Positions 52,492 to 63,249 of a stretch of DNA of 64,000 nucleotides are shown piece after piece. The notes under the pieces are model-generated. The model was not told the origin of the DNA. It did no database searches and was given only the letters and a program-made list of their open reading frames with translations. The stretch spans positions 102,275,698-102,339,697 of the forward strand of contig CM024758.1 of the NCBI GenBank assembly GCA_014218235.1. Direction: 5' to 3'. Positions within the stretch are counted from its first letter, which is position 1; each line of letters begins with the position of its first letter. The translations under genes and the position numbers were made by a program. The stretch is from Colocasia esculenta. Taxonomy: Eukaryota > Streptophyta > Magnoliopsida > Alismatales > Araceae.

Positions 52492-55400
52492 TTACTCAAA
52501 CAAGTATGGATACGCTTTTTGCATTTCCTCTGCCAGCTCCCAAGTATCTTCTCCTCCCTGCCTATTCTCCCATATGACCTTTACCAATTCTATTTCTTTG
52601 TTCCTCAATTTCTGTGTTCTCTGCCCTATAATTTGTATTGGATACTCTGGCATAGACATGTCTAGCTTCAAGTCATCTCGGGTGTAGTTGACTATCTGCG
52701 ATGGATCTCGAATGTATTTTCTTAACATGGAGACATGAACAACATCATGTGCGTTCGTGAAATCTACTAGAAGCTCTATTCTATATGTTGTTTCCCCAAT
52801 TCTTTCAGAGATTCAGAATGGACCCACATACCTTGGACTTAATTTACCTCTCTTATTGAACCTCAGAACACCTTTTGTGGGTGAAACCCTTAGGAACACA
52901 TAATCTCCAACTTCAAATTGTAGTGGTCTTCGCCTGATATCTGCATAACTCTTTTGACGTCTCTGAGCTATTTGAAGCTTCTCTTTTATGAATCTAACAA
53001 TTTCTGCACATTGCTGAATCAATTCTGGTCCCATAACCTATCTCTCTCCTACTTCATGCCAATTTAGAGGTGTTCTACATGGCCTGCCATATAAAGCCTC
53101 ATACAGTGCCATTCCTATACTTGTATGATAACTGTTATTGTAGGAAAATTCTACCATACCCAAGTGATGCTCCTAGCTGCCTCCCCATACTAAACAACAA
53201 GCTCGCAACATGTTTTCAATTGTCTGAATGGTCCTTTCAGTTTGCCTATCTGTCTGAGGGTGATATGCTGAGCTGTACCTCAACTAGGTGCCAACCACTC
53301 GTTGTAAACTTCTCCAAAATCCAGATGTGAACCTTAGATCTCTGTCTGAAACAATTGTTACTAGAATACCATACAATGGTACAATTCTGTCCACATATAA
53401 TCTGGCTAATCTGTCCACTGTCTATGACATACTCACTGCTAGTAATCTGCACACCTTAGTTAATCTATCAACAAATACCCAAATGACATTATGTCCTGAC
53501 GCTGTCCTAGGCAAACCTACCACAAAGTCCATAGCAATGTCATCCCATTCCCATTGTGGAATTGGCAATGGCTGTAGCAAACCTCCCAGCCTTTGATGTT
53601 CTGCTTTTACCTGTTGACAAATCACACATCTAGTGATAAACTCTGCAATTTCTTTCTTCATGTGCGGCCACCAGAAATGCTTCTTCAAGTCTTGGTACAT
53701 TTTTGTGCTGCCTGGATGGATAGAATATCTGGATTTATGTGCCTCTTCCAATACTCTCTACTTCACCTCTGCTTCCCTTGGGACATATAATCTACTTCTG
53801 AACCTTACCACATAGTCATTATCAATAGTGACACCTTCCATTTTCACAATTTCAGCTAAGTTTTCATCAGTTCTTTGAGCTTCTACAATCTGCCAATATA
53901 TGGATGGTTCTACTGTACTGCTAGCCAAACTGCTCGCCGCTGATTGTTAGAAATATACAAGGAATTCTCTGCCATCTTCATACAATTTCCACTCTCTTAT
54001 CATCATCTGGCTCAATACAAATTTTTTGCTTAGTGCATCTGCAACCACATTTGCTTTACCAAGATGATAGGCCAAACTGAAATCATAATGTTTTAAGTAC
54101 TCTATCCACCTACACTGCCTGAGATTCAGATCCCTCTAAGAGAAAATATATTTCAAGCTCTTATGATTAGTAAAAATTTCAAACCTCTCACCATACAGAT
54201 AGTGCCTCCACAATTTTAGAGTAAAAACCACTGCTGCTAATTCCAAATCATGAGTAGGGTAGTTCTCTTCATGTCGCTTCAATTGTCTGGATGCATAAGC
54301 TACAACCTTACCATGTTGCATTAATACTGCACCAAGTCCCCTCCTAGAAGCATCTGTATACAGTACAAACCCTCCACTGCCTAATGGTAATGCCAGTATC
54401 AGTGCTGTAGTAAGTCTTTTCTTTAATTCCATAAAGCTTTTACGACAATCGGATGACCATATAAACGGTGCTCCCTTCCTAGTTAATCATGTCATGAGTG
54501 CTGCAATCTTGGAAAAATTCTGAATAAAATGCCTGTAGTAACCTGCCAACCCAAGGAAACTCCTGCTCTCTATAACTGTTTTTGGTTCCTCCCATTTCAT
54601 GACTGCCTCAACCTTGGCGAGATCTAGTGCTACAACTTTATCATAAATCACATGTCTCAAAAACTAAATTTCTCGCAACCAGAACTCACATTTACTGAAT
54701 TTAGCATACAACTAATGTTCTCTTAGAGTCTGCAAAGTAATCATTAAGTGGGCTGCATGTTCTTTCTCTGTGGCTGAGTATACCAGTATATCATCTATAA
54801 AAACCACAATAAACTTATCTAAATATAGATGGAATATTATGTTCATCATATTCATAAATACTGCCGGTGCATTAGTCAACCCAAATGGCATAACCACAAA
54901 CTCATAGTGCCCATACCTTGTTCTGATTGTTGTCTTATCAATATCTTCCTCTCTAATCCTCAGCTGATGATATCATGATCTCAAATCAATCTTGGAGAAC
55001 ACCATTGCTGATTGCAACTGATCAAATAAATCATCTATTATTGGTAACAGATACTTGTTCTTGATGGTGACCTTATTCAATTGGCGGTAATCAATGCACA
55101 TTCTAAAATTGCCATCTTTCTTTCTTACAAACAAAACTGGAGCTCCCCATGGCGAATGACTTGGCCTGATAAAACCTTTCTCCAAAAATTCCTGCAATTG
55201 CCTTTTCAACTCTTTTAATTCTACCAGTGCCATCTTGTATGGTGCCTTGGAGATCGGCATGCATCCTAGCTGTAGTTCTACTGTAAAATCCACCTCTCTA
55301 TGTGGGGCTAATCCTGACAAATCATTAGCAAATACATCTACAAATTCTTTAACAACTAGAACAGTCTTCACAGATTTATCAGACTCAACTAAACTCACTG

Positions 55401-57066
55401 AAGCCAAATATTCCACACAACCTGCATTTATTAACTTCCTAGCTCTAAGTTCTAAAATAATAAGCTTTGGAGTGTAGAATGACATATATTGAAATTCAAA
55501 CTCTGTTCCACTGGAATGGCTAAATCTGACTCTTTTCTTTCTGCAATCTACTACTGCCCCATAAGCTTCCAACCAATCTATACCCATAATCACATCATAA
55601 TCTTTCAACTGTAAAGCATGTAACCTAGCTGGCAACTGCTTCCCTTGAATTACCATTGGAACCTCATCTAAATAACAAGAAGTAAGCATATATCCACCCG
55701 AGGGAACCTCTACCACCAACTCACACTGCGTTTCCTCTAACGGGTGAACTATACCATCCAGAAAATCTTAAAAAATAAAGGAGTGTGATGTACTTGGATC
55801 TATCAAAATTCCTGTAGAAAATTCATAAATAGGTAATATAACTTCAATTAGATTAGAAGCCCTTGCCTCTGCCCTCGACCTCGCTGAAAAGGTGGCCCTC
55901 TGCCTCGCTCTACCGGTGGCTGTTGCTATTGCTGTGCCGCTTTACCATAGCCATACTCCCTGGGATAAGGGCAATTTCTGATCAAATGCCCTGGCTGATC
56001 ACAATTGTAACATCTATAGCCTGGAGGAACCACATGTTGCCTCGTTGTGCTCTGTTGAGACTCTTCGGCCTCCGGCCTAAAGCCTCGACCCTACTGAAAA
56101 TTAAGTCTGCTGCCTACCGCCTCCTCGACCTTGGAATATTTTCTTCAACTTTGAGCCCCACTTAATGAATCCTGAAGATGATGGTCCTACTGGTGCCTTT
56201 CCTTTACTAATTCCTGGAGATCACTGTGGCAGTCGAAAACTACCTGACTCTCCTAGCTGACGAACCTGTACATACCTCTCTAGTGCAGTTGCCCGCTGCG
56301 CCTCCTCCTCCACCGTCCTGCACATAAGGGGAACTACTACTGTCTGCAACTCTAGCCACAATCCTCGGATGAAATATTCTACCATCATAGCATTATCGGT
56401 AACCACATAGGATGCATATCTACACAACGCCATGAACCTCATCTGATATTCCAGCACTAACAAATTACCTTGCTGCAATGTTCTAAATTGTTCCCTTTTT
56501 GCCTGTTGAATCTGGATCGGAAAGAAAGTATCATTAAATACTCCCAAGAATTCTGGCCACATAATGGAATCTTCTATTCTGCCTGCAAATATTGTCTGTA
56601 TTTTTAGCCTCCACCACTTCTGAACAAAACCTCGCAACTGGTAGGTAGCTAGAATCACCCTGTCTGCCTGAGGACACCTCATTGTAACAAAAACCCGCTC
56701 TATCTCGTGCACCTAATGTTCCACTGTGTTTGGATTTAGACCTCCTATATACGTGGGTGGCTGTAATCTCAAGAACCTTTCCACTAACATTGTAGACTCA
56801 TCTATACCAACTGGTCATACTGGTACTACTGGATGTACTGGTGCAACAAGTGGTACCTCTACTCCTGGTGGTGGTAGGGGTGGTGCTACTGACACTGGTA
56901 CCGCCTCTTCAACAATATGAGGTGCTATTGCTACTGGCTGAACTGGGCTCTGCTAATCTAGCCTTTTCTGAATTTCTGTAATACTTTCCCATAATCTTTC
57001 AATCAGCTGATGTGTAGTCTCTTCCGGCTCGTCTCCACCACCTCCCCAATCTCTCATGTTAGCCAT
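52492..57066 (-). pseudogene. G-B gag-pol, single frame inactivated by stop codons
   Basis: One reading frame from Met at 57066 (MANMRDWGGGG) to the stop at 52492, about 1524 codons. The ORF segments at 56712, 55719, 54897, 54432, 53751, 53034 and 52728 are all in the same frame. Order: gag (LRGFVQKWWRLKIQTIFAG, FIRGLWLELQ); CCHC knuckle CYNCDQPGHLIRNCP (about 56010-55965); protease with a changed active site (LIDPSTSHSF where LIDSGATHSF is usual); RT (MPFGLTNAPAVFM, VFIDDILVYS); RNase H (LYTDASRRGLGAVLMQHGK); integrase (CVICQQVKAEHQ, MDFVVGLP, SDRDLRFTS); and a chromodomain-type end (PIQIIGQRTQKLRNKEIELV...DTWELAEEM). A dozen or so stops, mostly explained by C-to-T at CAG, CGA or TGG, interrupt it. 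No frameshift is seen. Confidence 0.88.
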
Positions 57067-57198
57067 TTCAAATCCTGCACATAGGACATTCCAAACCACA
57101 CAACATATTAACAAATTATACGAAACCTTACCAGCAGTGGACTATTGTAGAGATCAGGCTATGTAAATCTCACTATTTCTTCATATTTATACGGACCT

Positions 57199-57212
57199 TG
57201 CTCTGATACCAA
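57199..57212 (-). other. Primer binding site of G-B
   Basis: The minus strand reads TTGGTATCAGAGC next to the 5' LTR edge at 57214, matching the 3' end of initiator tRNA-Met. Confidence 0.85.
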
Positions 57213-57213
57213 C

Positions 57214-59302
57214 TGTGACGGTCCTCGTCGTTCAAACTCGTTAACCCAATAACGAGCTTGACCTGACTCTGCCTCCGCGAACAGGCCAATGCCTCACAAG
57301 GGATATCAACACACATGTCCGTGTAATATAAAGGAATAATCTAAACACATATACGATTGTACATCTCACATATATTTATATGATTATTACATAGCCAATT
57401 TTCAACAAAAGTCAAGTATAGTGTACAATAGACTGGGACATACCCCGAGGTGCAACGGAAATAAAATTATGCTACTGGAGGAGTAGACCCAACTCCGCTG
57501 CGGTGCGGCTCCGAACTATAAGAAGGACGATAATCCTTTAGCTGTCTTTCATCTGAAAGGAGTAGGGGTGAGACTCACAAGTCATTGGCTTAGTAGGGAA
57601 ACTTCCTCAAAGGCCGAAACAACACAAGTAGTAGAGAAGCAGGAGTAAAAATATTTATTTAAACAGTTAAATAAGCTGGGTAAACATGATGCCACAATTG
57701 TAATTAAATAAACAATTCTACGCTATTAACATGGTTGTACATTAATAAATAAATGGCAAACCACTCTCAGAGGTACGAGCTAAAGAAGGATAACACCAAA
57801 CACGAATCATGAAGACTGGTTTGCGACACCAGCTACTGACCCAGACAAACTACACAGGTCTACCTCTCAGCCTCGCAACCATGGACGAAAGGTCCAGTTG
57901 TCGCTCCACCTCAACAGGGCAACAAACTGTGGAGACCACACAAATACCACACCTGCAGACCACACAACTGTAGGCCTGGCACCTTTACGGACTCTGGCCA
58001 GAGCTCCCGAAAAGTGAGTCACTGGAAACAGGACTAGCTGGGGACCAGTACATCTACCGGTGTCCATCCCCTAACTTAGAGCGCGCTACAAGCGACTGAA
58101 GACAACTAACACAAGTCGTTGTCTACTGTCATCTTTCCCTCAGCCAGACGTTAAACTCAAACAAAGGAGTGAGGGTGTCCAACAAAACGACATAGACATC
58201 AATGGTACACAAGTACCGAGACAAACCCCGAGCACAACATGACGGGCTCACAAAGAACCTGGGGTACCCGACTCAAGTGGTAACCACGGAAGGCGTCGTA
58301 CTACCCAACTCGCCACGTACACACAAACCAGGCAAACTCGGCATTCTCAATCTCGACGGGTGCCATTGCACCGCTTACCTACTTTAAGTTCATAAAATAA
58401 TACCATACGATAACCATGTAACCATGCATAAACTTTCAGCCTTCGGAAGCCAGAAGGCGACAGGGCATTCTATCGCCTTCAGAACGTGACGCCTTGATAC
58501 GGCGCATTCTGAAACAAGAACGTGATAGGTCGGGCTGTCGTGTTCAGAACGTGACACCCTAGGTCATCGCCTTCACAGACAGAGTCCCAACTCCGGGGTT
58601 CCACCTCCGAAAACCCCACAAAACACACACAAATAGCTATACGGAACATGGATAACTAGTTTAACAGTTACACTAGTATGCCATCTATCATCTACCATAT
58701 GCTTCATGGATCAAACATGGTGAACACGCCATTCATAATGAGAAATGGAGAAAAATCTCCCTGCCTACGTGAGATACGCGGAAAACAACCACAGATCGGC
58801 ATTCCCCACGCTCCGTGCAACGTCCCCGTGTCAAGAGCACGCCGAACAGAGCTCCAAGCACCAAAATCGTCCAAAACCCGCAATAAGAACTCCTCCTGGC
58901 CGAGAAGAACTTTCTCAGCTTTGTTTGGCCGACCTAAGCTTCATAACCCTAAATAGTTAAGAACGCGACGGTCCTGGTTGTCGCCATAAGAACACAATGG
59001 TATAGGCCGTCGCCTTCTTGTCCCTGACGCCAGCCGGATGCCCTGCGTGCGCCACACAGCGAGCATGCAGCCAAACAACCCCTGATATGTGGCAACGTGA
59101 ACGCGATGCCCAGAACTGTCATGTTAAGAACGCGACATGCACCTCCGTCGCGTTCACAAACAGTGAACCAATGGGCACTTTGGGCCCAGCTTTCCGGCTC
59201 ACAATGCCCAAACAACCTGCGGAAGACACCATATGCCAACCATTGGCCACACATTGGCCACCAAAACCATTAAACTACAATATGAAAATCCACGATGTTA
59301 CA
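57214..59302 (-). repeat. G-B 5' LTR
   Basis: 2089 bp, co-linear with 25206-26544 plus 51643-52383. Dyad clusters lie at 58453-58590 and 58966-59160. The ORFs 57867-58067, 58202-58387, 58678-58960 and 58949-59377 are LTR shadows. Shared blocks with the L1 LTR in reverse orientation show that the two families are related. Confidence 0.87.
58453..59160. promoter_or_regulatory. Dyad array, GCGAC-N10-GTCGC type, in G-B 5' LTR
   Basis: N10 pairs near 58457, 58483, 58525 and 58551, then near 58969 and 58994, and further decayed pairs to 59160. Arms appear as GAAGGCGAC, GAACGTGAC, GTCGTGTTC and ATCGCCTTC. All clear pairs have N10, unlike the N9 of T-B. Confidence 0.7.
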
Positions 59303-59728
59303 ACATGTGTGTGGTTACGTGTTGTACATGCACAACACCTGAAAATTTATTTATACCCTTCCCTTGCTCACTCTTAGAAGTGTTTGCTTACCGGTACATC
59401 ATTCTGTGCTGCTGCTACTGCTGCTACTATGACTGCTGCTACTACTACGGTTGCTACTACTATTGTTGCCATTGCAACCCTTGTTGTAGGAGAGGAGGAT
59501 TTATGTTTCTTCTGTAGTCAAGTAGGATTTTCCTTCCTCTCTTTCCCTCCTTCTATTAGTATCTTTGAGACTAAGCCTCCACATTTGTTAGTACCGTTGA
59601 CTTGTGTTCAGTAAGCTGTTTAGGAGTATAATTTTATTCTTTTTCTTCCACTCTGTTCATATCTTTAACTGTTGTTCATGTACACTTGTTGTAAGGTTTC
59701 TTCTAGTTTCTAGAAAGAGTCTCAAGAA

Positions 59729-59786
<58 letters not shown>

Positions 59787-61176
59787 CTCTCTTCCATATT
59801 CCCTCCATATCATTAATTCTGTGAAGGTCTCCTCACTTCGTCCTACTAAAGTTGTTTTCTTTTCATCATGAAAGGTTATGTAAAGAAATGTACTCAAGAC
59901 CCAAAAACCATTAGTTGATCTTCCATAGAAAGTAGAAACACTTAGAAAGTTTCTTTCTAGCCAGTTTTAACCCTTTCCAAAAAGGAAGCCTTGTGCCTGT
60001 TGACAGACATATCGTATTTGTCAACAGATACCCATGGATTCCAAAACCCAGAAACCAGAGCTGTTGACAACCAACTAGTAGCTGTCGACAACCAACTAGT
60101 AGTTGTCGACAACTAAAGACTAAATTCAAAAATACAGTTCTGGATGGAACAGTAGCTGTCGACAACCAACCAGAGCTGTCGACAACCACCAGTATTTGTT
60201 GACAAACATAACCATTTCTTCATCAATTAAAGTTGATACACTCCTACATTGTCCAAACAAGTTGCCTTTCTTATTTTCTTGGATTCTAAACTACTATGCC
60301 ACTGGGATGAATCATTTGATCAGCAACTACAACCATCTTTGGATTATTCTTGGATATTTTCAATTATGTTGTTTTCTACAGCTTCTTGATATCTTTAACA
60401 TTAACTCATAGAACCCTGTTATTTGTGATATTGTGAGTACCTATGTACCATACATGCATGTTTAGCAGAAGTGGATTTTGATGACAACTTTGAGTCTTTG
60501 TACTCATTTGAAATAAATGCCTACGCAAATGGGGCTGATCTAGTCCCGGGAGGAGCACCCGAATTAGTTTATTGGTCGTACGGAATGATAATGGATCTAC
60601 TGAATGTTTGGCATTACATCATATATGCTTGATTAGTCATCATTTTATTAAGATACAAGTTGAATATGTACTACCTAGTTGAGCTATAATGTGGCTACTG
60701 TAATGATTCCTTCCAGCACAAGCTTTAGTTCAGTACTCTCTTATCATGCTTGTCATCTACTTGTATGAGTTTATCATCACTCTTAACATTCAATATTGTC
60801 ACCAATCAAGTGCGTTGTTTAATTCTATAGTCACCACATTCTTTCTGGTAAGATGGGTGAATCCTACGGGACATAATTGCTCATTAAATCTTCCTCTCTT
60901 TCAGATGAATAGGAAGAGCCTAACTTTTAGGGGCGTGTGCTGAGAGTGTCAACCAATCTTTGGGACCTTTTAGAGTACTTTTTTAGAACATTAGTTATAC
61001 ATGTAAATATTATATTTTCTTTTCCCCACTCTCCTGTGGACTTATATAAGGAGTGTTTTGTAATTCCGCTATAATAAAGATAGATTTTTATATATTCTAA
61101 GTTCTACTCTAAGTTCTATTTCTTATATCGAATTTCTGTCATTTTTTGATAAATAGTTATTTATTGGGACGTGACA
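59303..61176 (+). repeat. G-A 3' LTR, right part
   Basis: Continues 25205 after removal of G-B and ends TTATTGGGACGTGACA, the same terminal style as solo LTR 2. It contains a CTG/CTA-rich stretch (about 59400-59470), a (TA)n run (about 59731-59782), a GTTGAC/GTCGAC array (59999-60203), GTTTGGCATTACA (60607) shared with solo LTR 2, and CTTATATAAGG (61034). ORFs 59233-59816 are repeat-driven and not genes. Confidence 0.78.
59999..60203. promoter_or_regulatory. GTCGAC-type array, 20-21 bp spacing, in G-A LTR
   Basis: Words start at 59999 (GTTGAC) and 60020 (GTCAAC); at 60063, 60084 and 60105; and at 60158, 60178 and 60198. Spacing is 21, then 21 and 21, then 20 and 20; 60084 to 60158 is 74 bp. 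Flanks read GTCGACAACCAACTAGTAG. In solo LTR 2, a related Tekay-type LTR, a comparable upstream region instead holds GCGAC/GTCGC words. Confidence 0.78.
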
Positions 61177-63249
61177 AGCATAGTGAGCGAGTACTGAACA
61201 CGGGCAACACAAGTGGGGAAGCGGTGTAGGAGAGTGAACACGTCAGTTCTCTCATGCATGCATGCATGGCAGAAGAATGATTTTAGCATAACAAAGAAGA
61301 GCTATTCAACACGTTAATGTCGACCATCTTTCTGCACGACCCTTGTCGGCATCCGTCACCATAGTAGGTAGTGGTCAAGCTATGTAACGATGACGATGGG
61401 GCAGGTGCAGGGCCACGACGATGTGAGGTGGATGGGATGGTTCTTAAAATACAACAAATAAAAGAAAGACTAATTGTATAGCTACTGTAGCTAAGTTAGG
61501 AAGCTACAATAGATATAGTGAAATAGCAATTTTCTACGATAGCAAATGGCAAAGTAGCTACTGTAGCACCTAATGTGACAAAAAGCATCATCGGTGCCGA
61601 CCAGGCCAGCAAGTAGGGCACAAAGTTGATGTCGTACCCACCGACGATGTCGATGCGGATACCGACGGTGTGCGGAGTGAGGAAGTCGAACGGTGTCCCA
61701 TTGATAAGGGCGATAACGCCGATGGGGATGAGGATCTTCTCGAGGAGGGTGACATGGGAGGCAAAGATCTACACAATATTTCAGAATTGTGGCAAAAATT
61801 GTCACCTTGCGACGGCGGTGGCGTTGCAAATCAGATTAGTGTTTTTTTTCTTCTATTTTCTATTTTTGTTGCCGTTGTGTGGTGTACCTAGGGAGCTAAC
61901 TGGCTTGGGAGCCTTGTCTGCCATCATAGGGGACACTCACCAACACGAACGGGGCTGCAGCCTCCAAGAACCAAGGATAAGAGAGGATCGAAGGGTTATC
62001 GAGGGTTGTGCCTATTCATGGGTTGCCAAGGGATGTGCCAGTGCTACGACGAAGTCAAAAAGAAGTGCAAAAGTTATTTTGCAGATTATGTGAAGGTGCT
62101 GGCATCGTTGGGGATGATGTGCCAGTGCTTCGAGGGATCAAGCCAAAGGTTAGTGCAGAAGCAAGTGGGAGGCCACCTGCTTGAAGTTGGAGTGAAACCC
62201 ATAGGAGTTTTTCTGAAACCCATGATATGCAAACTAATTTCTTTGGGAAAGATCAGATCTTTGTACATGGCAGTTCACCCTCTCCGTCTCCTACCCCACT
62301 TCCACGTAGAACTCCTGGGTCACAGGTATACTTCAACCCATCACTGCCTAGGAGGACAAGCGACAACTGATACCCAGCACTGTGGCAAAAACTGCCACTT
62401 GTGTGTACATCCATGCATAAAAGTGTAATCTGAAGGACTTTGCAGGTAGTGTTATGATAAATATGCAAAGCACTTCTTAATGTTACAACATCTATATCAA
62501 TGAGCATTCCAACATTTAAATTCTGATTATAAAAATGCAAAACACATTACGATGCAATGTGCTAGCTCTGTTCTTTCATTATACTTCTACACTTAAGAGT
62601 TTTTAAGAAGTGTACCTATTTGTTTTTTTAAAAGTGCTCCTGGAAGTTTATAGGAGAAGATGGACTAGGTGAAAATGACGTTGCCGACAATTTCCAGAGA
62701 GGGTGATGTGCTAATAGAAGGAGATAGATCTACAGAGCTAGGGTGATAAATATGCAGAGAGAATAATCTATTCATAAACAGAAAAAAAAAAATTCGGTCG
62801 ATGACAAAGTTACCGAGTTTGGAGGTCATAGAAGTGGATGGATCTTGTTATCTTCGGTTGTAGTACACCTATGACATCAAATAGTGGTTTTTGTTGTCAG
62901 AAATAACTAATCAGTGGTATAAATCTGGCAGCAAGGTAGAGAGAGATAGTGAGAGAGAGTGATAGAGGAACTTACCAGCGGAGGGTGAAGGTGAGACGGC
63001 GGCGTGGTGATGGAGGGAGAGGGTGAGACAATAGAAGAAAGCTATGCGTGTGATGGTCGAGCGTCCGGAGGAGGAGATCAGTGATTGTTGAGAGAAAGTG
63101 AGAGAGTTTGGAGAGATGTGCATCGATTAGGAAGGTTTTTTAAGTACTTTGAAGAGATGTGCATCAGTTAGGACGTTTAGAGTTTTTTTAGTGAGAGAGT
63201 GTACGTGGTGGGAAATGGAAAAAGGTCGGGAGTGCATGGCTCCATTGTT
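61177..63249. other. Flank of G-A: unassigned sequence with one exon-like remnant
   Basis: Apart from 61585-61768 I recognise nothing here. There is a direct repeat GAGATGTGCATC(GA/AG)TTAGGA near 63114 and 63154. A minus-strand CT-rich stretch with a good donor (CCGCTGGTAAGTTCC, about 62971-62985) could be a 5' exon of an unknown gene, but no protein is convincing. 62006-62428 and 62253-62540 have no recognised product. Confidence 0.5.
61585..61768 (-). pseudogene. Exon fragment resembling aldose 1-epimerase (galactose mutarotase)
   Basis: The minus strand reads IFASHVTLLEKILIPIGVIA, then NGTPFDFLTPHTVGIRI and GGYDINFVPYLLAW. The order and words (IFASxxTPxxxxLIPxGxIA, GTPFDFxxPHxxGxRI, GYDINYV) are those of plant aldose 1-epimerases as I know them. 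A splice acceptor (TTGTGTAG) sits directly before ATCTTTGCC at 61768. Aldose 1-epimerase interconverts alpha and beta anomers of free aldohexoses in the cytosol. No neighbouring exon is recognised and the conserved proline after VT is changed, so it is probably a captured or decayed fragment. Confidence 0.55.

Larger units (their letters stand above)
25206..59302 (-). mobile_element. G-B: Tekay-like gypsy element, minus strand, with nested insertions
   Basis: Paired LTRs: 5' LTR 57214-59302; 3' LTR 25206-26544 plus 51643-52383. Both read TGTAACATCGTGG... to ...GACCGTCACA on the minus strand (one terminal base mutated in the 3' copy). Lengths agree (2089 and 2080 bp once the copia insert is removed). 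Flanks ACAGG (25201-25205) and ACATG (59303-59307) are consistent with a 5-bp target duplication with one mutation. The internal region has an initiator-tRNA-Met primer site and one gag-pol frame. It was inserted in the G-A LTR and later received Sirevirus C. Confidence 0.87.

Noticed and set aside
57867..59377. Small ORFs in the G-B 5' LTR
   Set aside because: The homologous positions in the 3' LTR are not co-linear open frames, so these are chance ORFs.
62911..63123. A host gene 5' exon on the minus strand
   Set aside because: CT-rich leader and a good donor site are present, but the translation has no recognisable domain and no downstream exon can be linked to it.
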